Shown piece after piece: positions 61,934 through 64,000 of a stretch of 64,000 bases of DNA (position 1 is its first letter; each line of letters opens with the position of its first letter). The notes beneath the pieces are model-generated. The model was not told the DNA's origin, searched no databases, and saw only the letters and a program-made list of their open reading frames with translations. The position numbers and the translations under genes are program-made. Source of the DNA: Phycisphaerales bacterium. Its GTDB lineage: Bacteria; Planctomycetota; Phycisphaerae; UBA1845; UTPLA1. Location: contig JAKSDK010000487.1 of assembly GCA_022360095.1 (NCBI GenBank), forward strand, positions 1-64,000. The letters are read 5' to 3'.

Positions 61934-63156
61934 TAATCGGGCCTTCGCTGGAGTGGCATGGTCATGCAGCGCGGACCGCCGAGCCCGCGGACCAGCTCAG
62001 AGCCCGCGATTGAGATGCACTCGATACCGGCCTTTTCCATCGCGGCAATCGTTCTGACATTCCGCTCATACGTACAGGCGACCTTGGGGGCAATGGCAAG
62101 CGTATTCGTGCCGTCCATCCGCTGTTCACGTGCGGCATGATGCTGGTCCCCCCCGCCCGTACGCACAATCTGCACCTCCTGGCCAAATTCGTCGCTGAGA
62201 ATTTGAATCAAACTGCGTGAATCGGGTTTCCGAATGATCTTCCCGTCACCGGCCTGCTCGAAATGATGAATGTACTGAATATGGTCCATGACGCCGGGAT
62301 ACCAAACGACCAGGCCCCGGTCGACAATCGTGAACACCGTGTCCAAGTGCATGAATGTTCGTTCGGTGGGAATCGGGATTTCGTAGAACCGTTTGGCGTG
62401 ACCGATCTCGAACGCCTTGCGCGCGAGCAACTCAATCGTCTCCGCACGTGTTCGCTGGCTGGCGCCGACGAGAACCGCCTCCTCGTTCAGCACGATGACG
62501 TCACCTCCCTCAATCGTGAACGGCCGGTCTTCCGTCGGAGAGGATGAACCGCCGTAGGCAATCTCGTGGCCGGCAAAGTCAGGATGATGTTCCAGAACGG
62601 CCCGGGTGAGAATCGTTTCGCGTACGCGTTCAACGTTGTGCGTTTTGCAGGAGATTACGGATTGTCCCACGACGACGGCAGGGTCTCTGCTGAAATATGC
62701 ATTCGGAATCGGCGACAAAACAAAGTTGGGTGAAGATGATTGCGATGAGCCCTGACTCGGGGCCCCCGTGATTTCGTTGTGTTCAGCTTCGGTCACGCCG
62801 GCAAAAAAGACCTTCAGCAACTCGTTGTTTGGAAACAGGTTTTCATCCAAAAGACTCATCGCAAGAGCGGGCGCGCCTTCCGCCGCACAAATCTGTTCGA
62901 TCAGTTTTCTTTTCGTATCAGGCTGTTGATCGAGCAGATCGCTTAACAGCTTTTCAAGGTAACAAACCTGTATGCCGCGGGCGCGCATCGCGGAAACAAA
63001 GACGTCATGCTCATCCTGCATGCGCTTGAGGTATGGAACGTCCTCAAAAAGAAATTGCTGCATGTTCTCATGATTGAGACGGTCAATTTCTTCTCCGGGT
63101 CGGTGGACAAGAACGATCTTCAGGGGATCGTATTCATTCGTAATGCTCAGTTGCAC
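61933..63156 (-). CDS. arcA: Arginine deiminase
   Basis: ADI hydrolyses arginine to citrulline and ammonia. The 407-residue product has the family landmarks: LVHRPGEEIDRL near the start, the DPAVVVG-like FSRDPAVVVGQSVI, the catalytic GGDVIVLNEEAVLVGASQRT, MHLDTVFTIVDRGLVVWYPG with the active-site His and Asp region, and the nucleophile cysteine in LGGPRCMTMPLQR at the C terminus. I use the GTG at 63156 because AAAGGAAG precedes it; the frame continues to 63201. It lies near ornithine carbamoyltransferase and ornithine aminotransferase but on the other strand. A carbamate kinase gene is not seen in the window. Confidence 0.92.
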   Translation of the reverse strand: MQLSITNEYDPLKIVLVHRPGEEIDRLNHENMQQFLFEDVPYLKRMQDEHDVFVSAMRARGIQVCYLEKLLSDLLDQQPDTKRKLIEQICAAEGAPALAMSLLDENLFPNNELLKVFFAGVTEAEHNEITGAPSQGSSQSSSPNFVLSPIPNAYFSRDPAVVVGQSVISCKTHNVERVRETILTRAVLEHHPDFAGHEIAYGGSSSPTEDRPFTIEGGDVIVLNEEAVLVGASQRTRAETIELLARKAFEIGHAKRFYEIPIPTERTFMHLDTVFTIVDRGLVVWYPGVMDHIQYIHHFEQAGDGKIIRKPDSRSLIQILSDEFGQEVQIVRTGGGDQHHAAREQRMDGTNTLAIAPKVACTYERNVRTIAAMEKAGIECISIAGSELVRGLGGPRCMTMPLQRRPD

Positions 63157-63283
63157 GGGCTTCCTTTCGAGCGCGAAAAAACGACATGATAGTATCCTCA
63201 TGCCGGAGAGGAAACAGGCGGGACCGGCGGCTAAGAGAACTTAGCGGCCTGGAGGAAAACGCCGGATCGAAGCGATTGCTCAG

Positions 63284-64000
63284 TCACTCGTCCGCCGGTA
63301 CGCAGCGATCTTTCGCCCATCGCTGAAGGGTGACAATTCGTTCCGCCTGCGTGACGGAGAGCGGGGGCGAGCTTTCGATAACCTTAACAATCCGATCCGT
63401 ATCAAGCTCCGTCCCGGTGGCAAAGGCCTCGTGCAACGACGAAATAATCGCCTGCTCGAGTTCCGCCCCGCTGAAGCCTTCTGATTTCCTGGCAAGCAAC
63501 TTCAGGTCGAATCCGGCAGGATCGCGCCCGCGTTTGCGAAGATGGATCGCGAGGATCTCGGCGCGGACCGTGTCACTCGGCAAATCGACAAAAAAGATCT
63601 CATCAAATCGGCCTTTGCGAAGCAGCTCCGGAGGCAGCGCCTCAATGTCGTTGGCCGTGGCGACGAGAAAAACGGGAGACTCGTGCTCCTGCATCCATGT
63701 CAGCAACGCACCGAACATCCGCTGAGAAAGACCGCCGTCAGTGCTACGGCTGGCGGCGGAGGCAAAGGCCTTTTCGACCTCGTCGATCCACAAAATAATC
63801 GGCGCCATCATTTCAGCCTGCCTGAACGCGTCGCGCAGTCTCTTTTCGGATTCACCGATATACCGATCATAAAGAGCGCCGACATCCATCCGGAGTAAGG
63901 GGCGCTGCCATGCGGTGGCAATGGCCTTCGCACAATAGCTCTTGCCTGCACCTTGGATACCAAGCAACAAAATGCCGCGCGGCGCCTGCAATCCGAATTT
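63284..64000 (-). CDS. AAA ATPase, C-terminal part, truncated by window edge
   Basis: The open frame runs through the right edge, so the N-terminal part is missing. The visible 238 residues are an AAA domain: [20 protein letters not shown] (Walker A near the start), [12 protein letters not shown] (Walker B), [29 protein letters not shown] (sensor 1 with the double arginine region) and a C-terminal helical lid with [11 protein letters not shown]. It resembles the Ycf46-like AAA proteins ([10 protein letters not shown]) more than FtsH, as no protease HEXXH is seen downstream. The function is unknown. It ends 127 bases before the arcA start. Confidence 0.8.
   Translation of the reverse strand, partial: KFGLQAPRGILLLGIQGAGKSYCAKAIATAWQRPLLRMDVGALYDRYIGESEKRLRDAFRQAEMMAPIILWIDEVEKAFASAASRSTDGGLSQRMFGALLTWMQEHESPVFLVATANDIEALPPELLRKGRFDEIFFVDLPSDTVRAEILAIHLRKRGRDPAGFDLKLLARKSEGFSGAELEQAIISSLHEAFATGTELDTDRIVKVIESSPPLSVTQAERIVTLQRWAKDRCVPADE

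Overview
The window looks like a chromosomal piece of a planctomycete, most likely from the Phycisphaerae or a related uncultivated lineage. The pointers are several very large secreted proteins ending in dockerin-like calcium repeats, chains of DCNxNxIPDxCE repeats, cysteine-rich modules of the CCxxHxxPGC type, a pseudopilin with the H-X9-DG signature, and a groEL-groES-groEL arrangement. Base composition is moderately GC-rich throughout. I saw no insertion sequence, prophage, integrase or CRISPR array. The lineage call is inference from protein style, not from a marker gene.

Layout. 1-5.9 kb: the end of a modular cysteine-rich repeat protein, an esterase lipoprotein, a secreted peptidyl-arginine-deiminase-like protein and a GT2 glycosyltransferase. 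5.9-7 kb: rnpA flanked by two structured, terminator-ended RNA regions. 7-11.3 kb: two CNNM/CBS membrane proteins, a TauE-like exporter and a PD40 lipoprotein. 11.4-17.5 kb: an operon-like run of a YmdB-like phosphodiesterase, a GNAT acetyltransferase, xseA, xseB, ispA-type prenyl synthase and dxs. 17.5-30 kb: a TlpA-like thioredoxin, the Bpt leucyltransferase, a tripeptidyl-peptidase-II-like subtilase, a DUF3352-like exported protein, a GT39-like membrane glycosyltransferase, a polytopic membrane protein and a VWA protein with an in-frame 24-bp tandem repeat. 30-37.8 kb: a large S8 protease, a DUF2752 protein, two paralogous lipoproteins, a GT4 glycosyltransferase and an LpxL-fold protein that lacks both expected catalytic residues. 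38-40 kb: a POT-family transporter with an inserted duplicated domain.

40.2-46.3 kb is a chaperone cluster: groEL1, groES, groEL2, dnaJ, grpE and an FmdB-like zinc-ribbon protein, all on the plus strand. Next to it (46.4-49.4 kb) sit kmo, kynA and kynB, which together would convert tryptophan to 3-hydroxykynurenine; no kynureninase is visible. A 1351-residue BNR/PD40 surface protein, a pseudopilin and a Tat-exported GMC oxidoreductase follow, then a tRNA-Arg(CCG).

56.9-63.2 kb carries an arginine/ornithine set: ornithine aminotransferase, a COG2403-type P-loop protein usually labelled cyclic 2,3-diphosphoglycerate synthetase, ornithine carbamoyltransferase and, on the opposite strand, arginine deiminase. 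A small RRM protein and a small lipoprotein lie between them. The COG2403 protein is the best candidate for an undescribed function, since its neighbours point to arginine or carbamoyl-phosphate metabolism rather than to an archaeal thermoprotectant. The window ends inside an AAA ATPase gene.
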